DNA from: Flavonifractor sp. An92 | GTDB taxonomy: Bacteria > Bacillota > Clostridia > Oscillospirales > Oscillospiraceae | DNA: 64,000 nt | Direction of reading: 5' to 3' | Assembly: GCF_002159175.1 (NCBI RefSeq) | Contig: NZ_NFGZ01000003.1 | Location: forward strand, 1 to 64,000 | Shown: positions 1-8,053 of the stretch, piece by piece | Layout of the letters: each line of letters opens with the position of its first letter | Position numbering within the stretch: position 1 is the first letter of the stretch | The notes under the pieces: generated by a model | Told to the model about the DNA's origin: nothing | Seen by the model: the letters and a program-made list of their open reading frames with translations, nothing else | Database searches by the model: none | Translations under genes and position numbers: made by a program

Positions 1-833
1 CCCCACAGCAGGGCCCCCGCCGCCCAGGGGAGGAGCACCGCGCCGGAGCCCAGCACGGGCAGCAGGTCCACCAAAGCGGTGAAGAGGGCCCACAGCGGCG
101 CGCCCTTCACCCGCAGCAGCAGAAACCCCACGGTGAGGAGGGAAGCGGTGAGGAGCATCAGGGTGCCCTGGGCCTTCAGCCAGCCCCCGAAGGCGGCGCG
201 CAGGGCTTCACCGGCCCGGTCCAGCTTCTCCTGCCAGCGGGGCGGGAGCTGTCGGCGGAAGAAGGCCTTGACCTCCGGCCGCTGGGCGCTGAAGAGCCCA
301 CCGGCCAGCAGGGCGGTGCCGGCGGAAAAGGCCAGCCCCGGCAGGTCCGAGGCCCACCGGCCCGCCGCCCGGGCGAGCTCCGCCGCCGCGGCGGTGAGCA
401 GCTCGCCCACCCCGTCGGCAAGCCCCTCCAGAGCCTGCCGCAGGGGCTCCTGGAGGGGGACCGGCGCGCCCACCAGCAGCCGGTCTGCCAGGTCCTTCCC
501 CAGCCCGGTCCAGCCCTGGGCCCCAGCGAGGAGGAGGGGGAGGCGCTCCAGCAGGGCCGCGCCCTCCCCGGCCAGCCACCAGAGAAACAGCCCCGCCCCG
601 GCGCACACAAACAGGGTGAATAGAGTGAATATCACCCCGGCCGCCGTCGGGCGGGCCAGACCCAGCCGGCACAGCCCCCGCACCGGGCGCTCCAGCGCCG
701 CGGCCAGGGCCCAGGCTGCCAGAAGGGGGGCGCACCAGGGCAAAACCCACCGCAGGAACAGCCAAAAAACAGCCGCGGCCAGAACCGGCCGCAGCACCGG
801 ATACTGGTGTGTCAGACGGAGAAATGGGCGCAA
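1..833 (-). CDS. ytvI: YtvI-like sporulation membrane protein / AI-2E family permease (3' end beyond window)
   Basis: Polytopic membrane protein of the AI-2E exporter / YtvI family, known in Bacillus as a sporulation integral membrane protein of undefined transport role. About 277 residues are visible and the C-terminus lies left of position 1. The reverse-strand frame gives a short charged N-terminus, paired hydrophobic segments rich in Leu/Ala, a central soluble stretch, and near the edge the family-typical motif DLLPVLGSGAVLLPWA. I chose TTG at 833 because GGAAAGGAGG lies just upstream and the open frame further up has no ATG or GTG. It is divergent from the amino-acid genes. Family assignment is fairly sure; the sporulation role is inferred from the family. 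Confidence 0.72.
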   Translation of the reverse strand, partial: MRPFLRLTHQYPVLRPVLAAAVFWLFLRWVLPWCAPLLAAWALAAALERPVRGLCRLGLARPTAAGVIFTLFTLFVCAGAGLFLWWLAGEGAALLERLPLLLAGAQGWTGLGKDLADRLLVGAPVPLQEPLRQALEGLADGVGELLTAAAAELARAAGRWASDLPGLAFSAGTALLAGGLFSAQRPEVKAFFRRQLPPRWQEKLDRAGEALRAAFGGWLKAQGTLMLLTASLLTVGFLLLRVKGAPLWALFTALVDLLPVLGSGAVLLPWAAGALLW

Positions 834-908
834 AAGGGCCTCCTTTCCGCCGCTTCTGTAAAAAGCGACAAAATTAAGCGGATTTCTACCCGGTTTCTTG
901 TGTGGACT

Positions 909-934
909 TTGAATGTTTTCTCAGTTGCATTCAA
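909..934. repeat. Inverted repeat over the -35 of the ACT/hom promoter
   Basis: TTGAATG (909-915) and CATTCAA (928-934) form a perfect 7-bp inverted repeat with a 12-bp spacer. The right arm overlaps the -35 hexamer at 925-930, so it may be an operator for the aspartate-family genes. No regulator is identified. Confidence 0.4.
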
Positions 935-953
935 CGCTTTCTTGTGCTAAAAT
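925..953 (+). promoter_or_regulatory. Sigma-A-type promoter for the ACT protein / hom
   Basis: TTGCAT (925-930), a 17-bp spacer and TAAAAT (948-953), about 60 bp upstream of the ACT-protein start. Confidence 0.6.
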
Positions 954-1012
954 GTAAGCCACACCATTACAAATGCCTTTGGCACAAGGACATCATGGGA
1001 GGGGAGAACCAC

Positions 1013-1453
1013 ATGCCCAGAACACCGAATTATTTTATCGTGGATGCCTCCGCGCTGCCGGAGGTTTTCCTCAAGGTGGCGGAGGCCAAGCGGATGTTGG
1101 AGACCGGCGAGGCGGACACCGTGAACATGGCCACCCGGAAGGTGGGGATCAGCCGCAGCGCATTTTATAAATATAAGGATGCGGTGCGGCCCTTCAACGA
1201 CATGCTCCACGGGCGCATCGTCACATTCCAGATCCTGCTGAAGGACGAGCCGGGCGTGCTCTCGGCGGTCCTCAATATCTTTGCCCAGAGCGGCGGGAAT
1301 ATTCTGACCATCAATCAGGGCATCCCGGTCAATGGCTGTGCGGCCGTGACCATCGGGGCCGAGACCTCCAGCCTCCAGCTCTCGCTGGAGGACCTGCTGG
1401 GCCGGGCGCTGGAGGTGCCCGGCGTGGTCCGGTGCGAGATCCTGGCGGGCTAG
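1013..1453 (+). CDS. ACT domain-containing protein (PheB / UPF0735 family)
   Basis: A 146-residue protein of the PheB/UPF0735 family: a short helical N-terminal part (about 15-60, with SRSAFYKYKD) followed by an ACT domain (about 70-146, QILLKDEPGVLSAVLNIFAQ). ACT domains bind amino acids and regulate metabolic enzymes; in Bacillus this gene neighbours threonine and phenylalanine genes. ATG at 1013 follows GGAGGGGAG with good spacing; the frame is open further upstream but without a ribosome site. It lies 31 bp before homoserine dehydrogenase and is probably co-transcribed, which suggests a role in sensing an aspartate-family amino acid. The ligand cannot be read from the sequence. Confidence 0.88.
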   Translation: MPRTPNYFIVDASALPEVFLKVAEAKRMLETGEADTVNMATRKVGISRSAFYKYKDAVRPFNDMLHGRIVTFQILLKDEPGVLSAVLNIFAQSGGNILTINQGIPVNGCAAVTIGAETSSLQLSLEDLLGRALEVPGVVRCEILAG

Positions 1454-1484
1454 GGGCCCGCGGAAGAGAAGGAGGAAACGAGAC

Positions 1485-2696
1485 ATGATCAACGTGGCAA
1501 TCATGGGTTTCGGCGTTGTGGGCTCCGGCGTGGCCGAGGTCCTCACCGGTAACGCCGGCCAGATCGACCGCAAGGCGGAGGAGAGCATCCGCCTGAAATA
1601 TATCCTGGACGTGCGGGACTTCCCCGACAGCCTCTTCGCGGACAAGTTCGTCCACGACTTTGCTGTCATCGAGAACGACCCGGACGTGGATATCGTGGTG
1701 GAGACCATCGGCGGCGTCCGCGCGGCCAAGGACTTCACCGAGCGGGCCCTGAAGGCGGGCAAGAGCGTGGTCACCTCCAACAAGGAGCTGGTGGCCACCC
1801 ACGGCTACGACCTGCTGCGCCTGGCCGAGGAGCACGGCGTGAGCTATCTCTTCGAGGCCAGCGTGGGCGGCGGTATCCCCATCATCCGCCCGCTGAACCA
1901 GTGCCTGGCGGCCAACGAGATCGAGGAGATTGTGGGCATCCTCAACGGCACCACCAACTATATCCTCACCCGCATGATCCGCTCCGGCCTGTCCTTTGAG
2001 GCGGCGCTGAAGGAGGCCCAGCAGAACGGCTATGCCGAGCAGGACCCCACCGCCGACATCGAGGGCCACGACGCCTGCCGGAAGATCTGCATTCTGTCCT
2101 CTCTGGCCTTCGGCCAGCACGTCTACCCCGACCAGGTGCCCACCGAGGGCATCACCAAGGTGACCCTGGCCGACGTGGCGTACGCCGAGTCCTGCGGCCA
2201 CAAGATCAAGCTCCTGGGCCGGTGCATCCGCCGGGAGGACGGCAAGCTCTGCGTCTACGTGGCGCCCCACCTGGTGGACAGTGAAAACCCCCTGGCCGGC
2301 GTGGAGGACGTGTTCAACGCCATCACCGTCAAGGGCAACGCTGTGGGCGACGTGATGTTCTACGGCCGCGGCGCGGGCAAGCTGCCCACCGCCTCCGCCG
2401 TGGTGGCCGATGTGGTGGACGCCGCCAAGCACCGCCGGGGCCGCAAGTACCTCCACTGGGGTCCGGGCAGCGCCGAGCTGGTGGTGCCGCCCACCGAGCT
2501 GGAGAGCGCCTGGTACGTCCGGGTGCAGGCGGGCTCCGACGCGGTCCGCGCCGCCTTTGGCGAGGTGACCCTGCTGGCCCGCCCCGGCGCGCCGGAGGGG
2601 GAGAACGCCTTCCTCACCGCCCCCATGACCGAGGGCGCGGTGCGGGAGAAGCTCACCGCTCTGGGCGGAAGCGCCTCGCTGCTGCGGGTGCTGTGA
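1485..2696 (+). CDS. hom: Homoserine dehydrogenase
   Basis: NAD(P)H-dependent reduction of aspartate semialdehyde to homoserine, the branch point to threonine and methionine. The 403-residue protein has an N-terminal Rossmann motif (IMGFGVVGSGVAEVL), the substrate-domain signature GILNGTTNYILT and the downstream AEQDPTADIEGHDACRK region with the catalytic Lys/Asp. The C-terminal 60 residues look like a shortened ACT domain, so feedback control by threonine is plausible. The start is preceded by AAGGAGGAAA. It sits between the ACT protein and aspartate kinase, which together form an aspartate-pathway block. Confidence 0.96.
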   Translation: MINVAIMGFGVVGSGVAEVLTGNAGQIDRKAEESIRLKYILDVRDFPDSLFADKFVHDFAVIENDPDVDIVVETIGGVRAAKDFTERALKAGKSVVTSNKELVATHGYDLLRLAEEHGVSYLFEASVGGGIPIIRPLNQCLAANEIEEIVGILNGTTNYILTRMIRSGLSFEAALKEAQQNGYAEQDPTADIEGHDACRKICILSSLAFGQHVYPDQVPTEGITKVTLADVAYAESCGHKIKLLGRCIRREDGKLCVYVAPHLVDSENPLAGVEDVFNAITVKGNAVGDVMFYGRGAGKLPTASAVVADVVDAAKHRRGRKYLHWGPGSAELVVPPTELESAWYVRVQAGSDAVRAAFGEVTLLARPGAPEGENAFLTAPMTEGAVREKLTALGGSASLLRVL

Positions 2697-2733
2697 GGAC
2701 GGCGCCGGGCGCGGCGACATAGGATAACAGGAC

Positions 2734-2760
2734 GGAGCGGTGGGGACCCCCCGCCGCTCC
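2734..2760 (+). other. GC-rich hairpin between hom and lysC
   Basis: A 12-bp stem (2734-2745 with 2749-2760, one G-T wobble) with a 3-nt loop and no U-run after it. It could act as a weak terminator, an attenuator or an mRNA-stability element ahead of lysC. Confidence 0.4.
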
Positions 2761-2794
2761 GCTACTCTTGAAGTTTTAGGGGGTACAACGCTCT

Positions 2795-4024
2795 ATGGGA
2801 CTTATCGTACAGAAATTCGGCGGATCATCGGTGGCCAACGCCGACAAGATCCGCAATGTGGCCCGCATCATCACCGAGACCTACCGCCGGGGCCATAATG
2901 TGGTGGCGGTGCTCTCCGCCCAGGGTGACACCACCGACGACCTGATCGCCAAGGCCGCCGAGATCAACCCCAGGGCCTCCAAGCGGGAGATGGATATGCT
3001 CCTCTCCACCGGCGAGCAGATCTCCTGCTCCCTGTGCGCCATGGCCATCGAGGCCATGGGCTATCCGGTGGTGTCCCTCACCGGATGGCAGGCGGGCATC
3101 CGCACCAATTCTACGTACTCCAACGCCCGGGTCAAGCGCATCCTGCCCGAGCGGGTGCTGGCCGAGCTGGATAAGCGCAGCATCGTGATCGTCACCGGCT
3201 TCCAGGGCATCAACAAGTATGACGACATCACCACCCTGGGCCGGGGCGGCTCCGATACCTCCGCCGTGGCGCTGGCCGCCGCGCTCCAGGCCGACCTGTG
3301 CCAGATCTACACTGACGTGGACGGCGTGTACACCGCCGATCCCCGCCACGTCACCGGGGCGCAGAAGCTGGACGAGATCACCTATGACGAGATGCTGGAG
3401 CTGGCCAGCCTGGGCGCCCAGGTCCTCCACAACCGCTCGGTGGAGATGGCCAAGCGGTACAGCGTCAATCTGGAAGTGCTCTCCAGCTTCTCCGGCCAGC
3501 CCGGCACCAAAGTCAAGGAGGTTACAAAGAACATGGAAAAGGTATACATCAGCGGCGTGGCCAAGGACAGCGACATCGCCCGTGTGGCCGTGATCGGCCT
3601 GCCCGACGAGCCGGGCATCGCCTTCAAGGTGTTCTCCGCCCTGGGCAAGGAAAAGATCAACGTGGACATCATCCTCCAGTCCATCGGCCGCCACGGCACC
3701 AAGGACATCAGCTTCACCGTGAAGCACGAGGACATGGACCGGGCCAAGGAGCTCCTGGAGGAGCGGAAGGAGGCCTTCCGCTTCGACCACATCGACGTGG
3801 TGGACACGGTGGCCAAGGTGTCCATTGTGGGTGCGGGCATGGTCAACAACTCGGGCGTTGCCTCCCGGATGTTCGAGGCTCTGTACGGCGCGGGCATCAA
3901 CATCAACATGATCTCCACCTCCGAGATCAAGATCTCGGTTCTGGTGGCCAAGAAGGACGCCGACCGGGCGGTCCAGGCCATCCACGACCGCTTCTTCAAC
4001 CAGTACGGCAACAACGGCAACTGA
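2795..4024 (+). CDS. lysC: Aspartate kinase
   Basis: Phosphorylates aspartate in the first step of lysine, threonine and methionine synthesis. The 409-residue protein is the single-chain kinase plus two-ACT form: N-terminal VQKFGGSSV, the LSTGEQISC and GRGGSDTSAVALAA substrate/ATP motifs, then two C-terminal ACT domains (about 270-335 and 345-405, including VAVIGLPDEPGIAFKVF and VSIVGAGMVNNSGVASRMF). Such ACT pairs give feedback inhibition by lysine or threonine. ATG at 2795 follows AGGGGG with slightly long spacing. It is downstream of hom and closed by a strong terminator. Confidence 0.96.
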   Translation: MGLIVQKFGGSSVANADKIRNVARIITETYRRGHNVVAVLSAQGDTTDDLIAKAAEINPRASKREMDMLLSTGEQISCSLCAMAIEAMGYPVVSLTGWQAGIRTNSTYSNARVKRILPERVLAELDKRSIVIVTGFQGINKYDDITTLGRGGSDTSAVALAAALQADLCQIYTDVDGVYTADPRHVTGAQKLDEITYDEMLELASLGAQVLHNRSVEMAKRYSVNLEVLSSFSGQPGTKVKEVTKNMEKVYISGVAKDSDIARVAVIGLPDEPGIAFKVFSALGKEKINVDIILQSIGRHGTKDISFTVKHEDMDRAKELLEERKEAFRFDHIDVVDTVAKVSIVGAGMVNNSGVASRMFEALYGAGININMISTSEIKISVLVAKKDADRAVQAIHDRFFNQYGNNGN

Positions 4025-4037
4025 TGCCTTGTGTTCT

Positions 4038-4073
4038 GCGGGACCTCTTGCAAAAGGGGTCCCGCATTTTTTG
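4038..4073 (+). terminator. Rho-independent terminator after lysC
   Basis: GCGGGACC (4038-4045) pairs with GGTCCCGC (4058-4065), followed by ATTTTTTGT. Confidence 0.85.
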
Positions 4074-4132
4074 TCGCATAAGGCCTGTCCGGGGTGTCTA
4101 ATGGGCAGAACAGGAAGAAGGAGGAATGTGAC

Positions 4133-4624
4133 ATGGACGGTTCGGTGGACGCCCCGCGGCTGCTGGAGGCGTATGGAGATACCCTGCTGCGGCTGTGCTA
4201 TCTGTACCTGGGGGACCGGGATCAGGCGGAGGACGCGGTGCAGGAGACCTTTCTCCGGGCGCTGCGGGCCTGGCCCCGGTTCCGGGGGGAGAGCAGCGAG
4301 GAGACGTGGCTCACCCGCATCGCCATCAATGTCTGTAAGAACGAGCTGCGCAGCCCCTGGCGGCGCAGGAGAGCCCCGGCGGAGCATCTGGACACCCTGG
4401 CGGTGGAGGCCCCCGAGGCGGCGGACGACACCTTGGTGCGGGCGGTGGGGCATCTGCCGCCCAAATATCGGGAGGTGATCGTGCTCTATTACTACCGGGA
4501 GTGGAGCGCCGCCCAGATCGCCCAGCGCCTGGGCCTGCCGGTGTCCACGGTGACGGTACGTCTGAGCCGGGCGCGCAAGATGCTTTACGAGCGATTGGAG
4601 GGTTGGTACTATGGAAGAGCTTGA
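4133..4624 (+). CDS. ECF-type RNA polymerase sigma factor (sigma-70 family)
   Basis: A 163-residue ECF sigma factor. Region 2 is at about 5-75 (LLRLCYLYLGDRDQAEDAVQ, then the TFLRALRAWPRF segment) and region 4 at about 105-160 (LPPKYREVIVLYYYREWSAA and the helix-turn-helix LGLPVSTVTVRLSRARKML). ATG at 4133 follows AAGGAGGAATG. The gene overlaps the next one by 14 bp, and that gene encodes a membrane DUF4179 protein, the usual partner anti-sigma factor. A GGTGTCTAATG sequence at about 4093 could be an autoregulated ECF -10 element, but this is weak. Confidence 0.9.
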   Translation: MDGSVDAPRLLEAYGDTLLRLCYLYLGDRDQAEDAVQETFLRALRAWPRFRGESSEETWLTRIAINVCKNELRSPWRRRRAPAEHLDTLAVEAPEAADDTLVRAVGHLPPKYREVIVLYYYREWSAAQIAQRLGLPVSTVTVRLSRARKMLYERLEGWYYGRA

Positions 4625-5702
4625 TCTGAAACGGCAGTTGGAGCGGGAGCTGGAGCCGGTCCGCCTGAGCGCGGCGCGCCGGGCGGCCATTCTGGAGGCG
4701 GTGGAGCGCCAACCGGCCCGGCGCACGTGGAGGGGCCCGGCGCGGGTCCTGCTGGCGGCGGCGCTGGCCTGTGGGCTTCTGGGCACGGCGGCACTGGCGC
4801 TGTCGCCCACTCTGCGGGAGCGGGTGAACGCCCTGCTGGGGGAGTTTGCCCCGTACAGCCAGGAGGTGGAGGGGGTCTCCGCCGTGGATCAGGGCGTGGA
4901 GCTCCGGGCGGTGCGGAGCCTGTCGGACGGCAATCAGGTCTGGGTCTATCTGGAGGCCCGGGACCTGGAGGAGGCGCGTTTGGGCCCCTTTACCGAGCTG
5001 GAGGAGGACCTGGGCGTGCTGTACGGCAATCTGGACGGAGCGGGCTGGACCGACGGGGAGGGATTCACTAATACCTGCCTGGGGTACGACGAGGAGAGCG
5101 GAGTGGCTCTCTTCCGACTTCAGTTCACCGGCCTGGGCGCGCCCGCGCCCGATGATACCTTCACCCTGGCGGTGGACCGCATCAGCCCGGAGGTGCGCCG
5201 GGGCAGCGCGCCGCTGGCACAGCCCACGGGGGAGACGCTGGAGAGCCAGGTGCTGCCGTCCGGGGAGACGGTCCTGGTGCCGGAGCAGAACCTCCAGTCC
5301 TGTTCGGAGACCGATCTCTTTACCCTCTCGTCCTACGGCTTCGGCTCGGACGGCGTGCTGCACGTCCAGCTGCGGCTGGACGGGAAGGAGCTGGACCAGG
5401 AGCGGAGCACCTTCCACGTCCAGGTGTCCAGCCGCCGCTATCAGGCCACCGGCGCGGAGGAGGATTACCGGACCGAGGCCCGCTACAACCGCTCCGGGGA
5501 GAACGCCCGGGTGTATTTCTGGCAAAACGGCGTACTGTACTGCGACATCTCCACAGGAGTGACCCCGGCGGACCTGGCGGACGCCGTGGTGGAGAAGGTA
5601 TATGGGACCCGCTTCCGGGGGGAGACCCTGGAGGGGGACTGGACGCTGGAGATCCCGCTGGAGGACGTGCCGGTGCGGACCGTCCAGATGGATGAGGGGT
5701 AG
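4611..5702 (+). CDS. DUF4179-type membrane anti-sigma factor, cut short by an in-frame amber codon
   Basis: A 363-residue predicted anti-sigma protein paired with the preceding ECF sigma factor: cytoplasmic N-terminus (1-45), one transmembrane segment (about 46-66, VLLAAALACGLLGTAALAL), then a large extracellular part with the DUF4179 region. It starts inside the sigma gene, so translation is probably coupled. The reading frame meets TAG at 5700-5702, yet the same frame continues open for another 86 codons with typical family C-terminal sequence (see 5703-5963). The visible product therefore lacks its last domain unless the amber codon is suppressed. The N-terminal sigma-binding part is intact, so it could still act as an anti-sigma factor. 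Confidence 0.78.
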   Translation: MEELDLKRQLERELEPVRLSAARRAAILEAVERQPARRTWRGPARVLLAAALACGLLGTAALALSPTLRERVNALLGEFAPYSQEVEGVSAVDQGVELRAVRSLSDGNQVWVYLEARDLEEARLGPFTELEEDLGVLYGNLDGAGWTDGEGFTNTCLGYDEESGVALFRLQFTGLGAPAPDDTFTLAVDRISPEVRRGSAPLAQPTGETLESQVLPSGETVLVPEQNLQSCSETDLFTLSSYGFGSDGVLHVQLRLDGKELDQERSTFHVQVSSRRYQATGAEEDYRTEARYNRSGENARVYFWQNGVLYCDISTGVTPADLADAVVEKVYGTRFRGETLEGDWTLEIPLEDVPVRTVQMDEG

Positions 5703-5963
5703 ACCCTGACCCTCTCCGCCCTGGGCTGCACGGCAGAGAGCCAGGACCGGGCGAGCGCCGCAGCGTGGAACGGGGCGCTGACGGTCTATCTGCAAGACGG
5801 CACGGTGCAGCGGGTGGAAGCGCCTGACGGGCACGCCTATCCTCAGGGAGCGGCGGCCGTAGTCCGCTGGAGCTTTGACGAGCCCATCGACCCGAAAGCA
5901 GTGACGGCCGTGGCCTTTGGGGAATGGTACATTCCCATCGGAGCGGAAGAGCCGCTCGCATAA
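5703..5963 (+). pseudogene. In-frame C-terminal remainder of the DUF4179 gene after the amber stop
   Basis: Starting directly after TAG 5700-5702, the same frame runs to TAA at 5961-5963. It encodes 86 residues including TLTLSALGCTAESQ and ends AFGEWYIPIGAEEPLA, which reads as the expected C-terminal beta-rich end of this family. There is no start codon with a ribosome site at its head, so it is not an independent gene. A single CAG or GAG to TAG change would explain it. Confidence 0.7.
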
Positions 5964-6014
5964 AGCGGGAAAACCGGGACAACCTAACCTCAAATCAACG
6001 AGGGAGGCAGCGCC

Positions 6015-6713
6015 ATGGAACCGGACAAACAGAATCAGGAGCAGAACCAAAACGACGAGCGGCAGCAGACCATTGAGGACCTGGGGTCCACGGTCATCCG
6101 CACCAAGCGGGGGACCATCCACACCCTCACCATCGTGGGGCAGATCGAGGGGCACCAGGTCCTGGACGCCTCCACCAAGACCACCAAGTACGAGCATGTG
6201 CTCCCCCTGCTGGCGGCGGTGGAGGAGAGCGACGACGTGGACGGGCTCCTGGTGCTCCTCAACACGGTGGGGGGCGACATCGAGGCGGGGCTGGCCATCG
6301 CCGAGCTCATCTCCGGCATGAAAAAGCCCACGGTGTCCCTGGTGCTGGGAGGCGGGCACTCCATCGGGGTGCCCCTGGCGGTGTCGGCCCGGGAGTCCTT
6401 CATCGCCCCCTCGGCGGCCATGACCATCCACCCGGTGCGCCTCAACGGCACCATCATCGGGGTATCCCAGACCTTCCACTATTTTTCCCGCATCCAGGAG
6501 CGGATTTTGCAGTTCGTCACCCACAATAGTCATGTAAAGGCGAATACCTTTACAAAGCTCATGCTTCAGACCGGGGAGCTGGCCGCCGACGTGGGCAGCG
6601 TCATCTACGGCGAGGAGGCGGTGTCCATCGGCCTCATCGACCACATCGGCGGCCTCTCCGACGCCCTGGCGGCCCTCCACCGGGCCATCGACCGGACAAA
6701 AGCGGGGAATTGA
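6015..6713 (+). CDS. tepA: ClpP-class serine protease TepA / YmfB
   Basis: Crotonase-fold serine peptidase of the ClpP class, TepA branch, reported in Bacillus as translocation-enhancing and sporulation-linked. The 232-residue protein has a Gln/Asn-rich N-terminus (1-20), the core strand LLVLLNTVGGDIEAGLA, nucleophile Ser116 in GGGHSIGVPLAV and His139 in AAMTIHPVRL. The third catalytic residue cannot be placed with certainty. Start ATG at 6015 follows GAGGGAGGCAGC. It is downstream of the sigma/anti-sigma pair, without an obvious terminator between them. Confidence 0.88.
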   Translation: MEPDKQNQEQNQNDERQQTIEDLGSTVIRTKRGTIHTLTIVGQIEGHQVLDASTKTTKYEHVLPLLAAVEESDDVDGLLVLLNTVGGDIEAGLAIAELISGMKKPTVSLVLGGGHSIGVPLAVSARESFIAPSAAMTIHPVRLNGTIIGVSQTFHYFSRIQERILQFVTHNSHVKANTFTKLMLQTGELAADVGSVIYGEEAVSIGLIDHIGGLSDALAALHRAIDRTKAGN

Positions 6714-6734
6714 CCCCTGGACTGGAAAGTTTTG

Positions 6735-6763
6735 TTTACAAGCGGCTCGATTTATTGTATAAT
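6735..6763 (+). promoter_or_regulatory. Sigma-A-type promoter for the CofE-like gene
   Basis: TTTACA (6735-6740), 17-bp spacer, perfect TATAAT (6758-6763). Confidence 0.75.
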
Positions 6764-6825
6764 AAGCTGTAACTGCGCACTGGCGCGGTACGGGAATTCT
6801 GAAACTTGTTTAGGAGTGTTGTACA

Positions 6826-8019
6826 ATGAGCCGTATGGTCGGAACCGTTTCCCGGGGCATCCGGGCTCCCATCATCCGCAGCGGCGATGATCTGGCGCAG
6901 ATCGTGCCCGAGTCCGTGCTGGCTGCCGCGGCCGACGACGGGTTTGCCGTCCGCGACCGGGACGTCATCGCCATGACCGAGGCCATCGTGGCCCGGGCCC
7001 AGGGCAACTACGCCTCGGTGGACGACATCGCCGCCGACGTGAAGGCCAAGCTGGGCGGCGGCACCGTGGGTGTGGTGTTCCCCATCCTGAGCCGCAACCG
7101 CTTTTCCATCTGCCTGCGGGGCATCGCCAAGGGCGCCAAGAAGATCGTCCTGCAGCTGAGCTATCCCTCCGACGAGGTGGGCAACCACCTCATTGACCCC
7201 GACGTGATGGATGAGAAGGGCATCGACCCCTACCGGGACGTGCTGACCCTGGAGCAGTTCCGGGCCCTGTTCGGCTATCCCAAGCACCCCTTCACCGGCA
7301 TGGACTACGTGGCCTATTATACCCAGCTCATCGAGGAGTGCGGCGCCGAGGCGGAGATCATCTTCGCCAACGACCCCCGCGCCGTGCTGGAGCACACCAA
7401 GGACGTGCTGGCCTGTGACATCCACACCCGCAAGCGCACCAAGCGTCTCCTGAAGGCCGCCGGCGGCGAGCGGGTCTTTGGCATGGACGAGATCCTCAAC
7501 GCCCCCGTGAACGGCAGCGGCTACAATGAGCAGTACGGCCTCCTGGGCTCCAACAAGTCCACCGAGGACACCGTGAAGCTCTTCCCCCGGGACTGCCAGG
7601 GTCTGGTGGAGGCCATCCAGAAGACCATGCTGGAGAAGACCGGCAAGCACGTGGAGGTCATGGTCTACGGCGACGGCGCTTTCAAGGACCCCGTGGGCAA
7701 GATCTGGGAGCTGGCCGACCCGGTGGTCTCCCCGGCCTACACCCCCGGCCTGGAGGGCACCCCCAACGAACTGAAGCTGAAGTATCTGGCCGACAACGAC
7801 TTCGCCCACCTGAGCGGCGAGGCGCTGCGCAGCGCCATCAAGGCGGAGATCGAGAAGAAGGATGGAGACCTGGTGGGGAAGATGGTGTCGGAGGGCACCA
7901 CCCCCCGGCGGCTCACCGACCTCATCGGCTCTCTGTGCGACCTGACCTCCGGCTCGGGGGACAAGGGCACCCCCATCGTCTACATCCAGGGCTATTTCGA
8001 CAACTACACCACTGAATAA
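6826..8019 (+). CDS. Coenzyme F420-0:L-glutamate ligase-like protein (CofE family)
   Basis: A 397-residue protein with the CofE-like fold: N-terminal strand and GIRAPIIRSGDDL, the metal/GTP-region motif VRDRDVIAMTEAIVARAQGN (about 44-63), and a long Bacillota-specific C-terminal extension. True CofE adds glutamates to F420-0 using GTP. No other F420 gene is visible here and gut Clostridia generally lack F420, so the substrate in this lineage is probably different and unknown. Start ATG at 6826 follows TAGGAG. It is a single-gene unit between a strong promoter and a bidirectional terminator. Confidence 0.75.
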   Translation: MSRMVGTVSRGIRAPIIRSGDDLAQIVPESVLAAAADDGFAVRDRDVIAMTEAIVARAQGNYASVDDIAADVKAKLGGGTVGVVFPILSRNRFSICLRGIAKGAKKIVLQLSYPSDEVGNHLIDPDVMDEKGIDPYRDVLTLEQFRALFGYPKHPFTGMDYVAYYTQLIEECGAEAEIIFANDPRAVLEHTKDVLACDIHTRKRTKRLLKAAGGERVFGMDEILNAPVNGSGYNEQYGLLGSNKSTEDTVKLFPRDCQGLVEAIQKTMLEKTGKHVEVMVYGDGAFKDPVGKIWELADPVVSPAYTPGLEGTPNELKLKYLADNDFAHLSGEALRSAIKAEIEKKDGDLVGKMVSEGTTPRRLTDLIGSLCDLTSGSGDKGTPIVYIQGYFDNYTTE

Positions 8020-8022
8020 AAG

Positions 8023-8052
8023 AAAAGCGCGTCGCAGCTGCGGCGCGCTTTT
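8023..8052. terminator. Bidirectional terminator between convergent genes
   Basis: AAAAGCGCG (8023-8031) pairs with CGCGCTTTT (8044-8052), with an inner CGCAG/CTGCG stem. The symmetric A/T ends serve both the CofE-like gene and the reverse-strand ABC operon. Confidence 0.85.
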
Positions 8053-8053
8053 G

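Noticed and set aside
79-861. A forward 260-codon frame at the left edge
   Set aside because: Arg/Ser/Ala-rich composition is typical of antisense frames; the reverse strand encodes a YtvI-like membrane protein with a good ribosome site.
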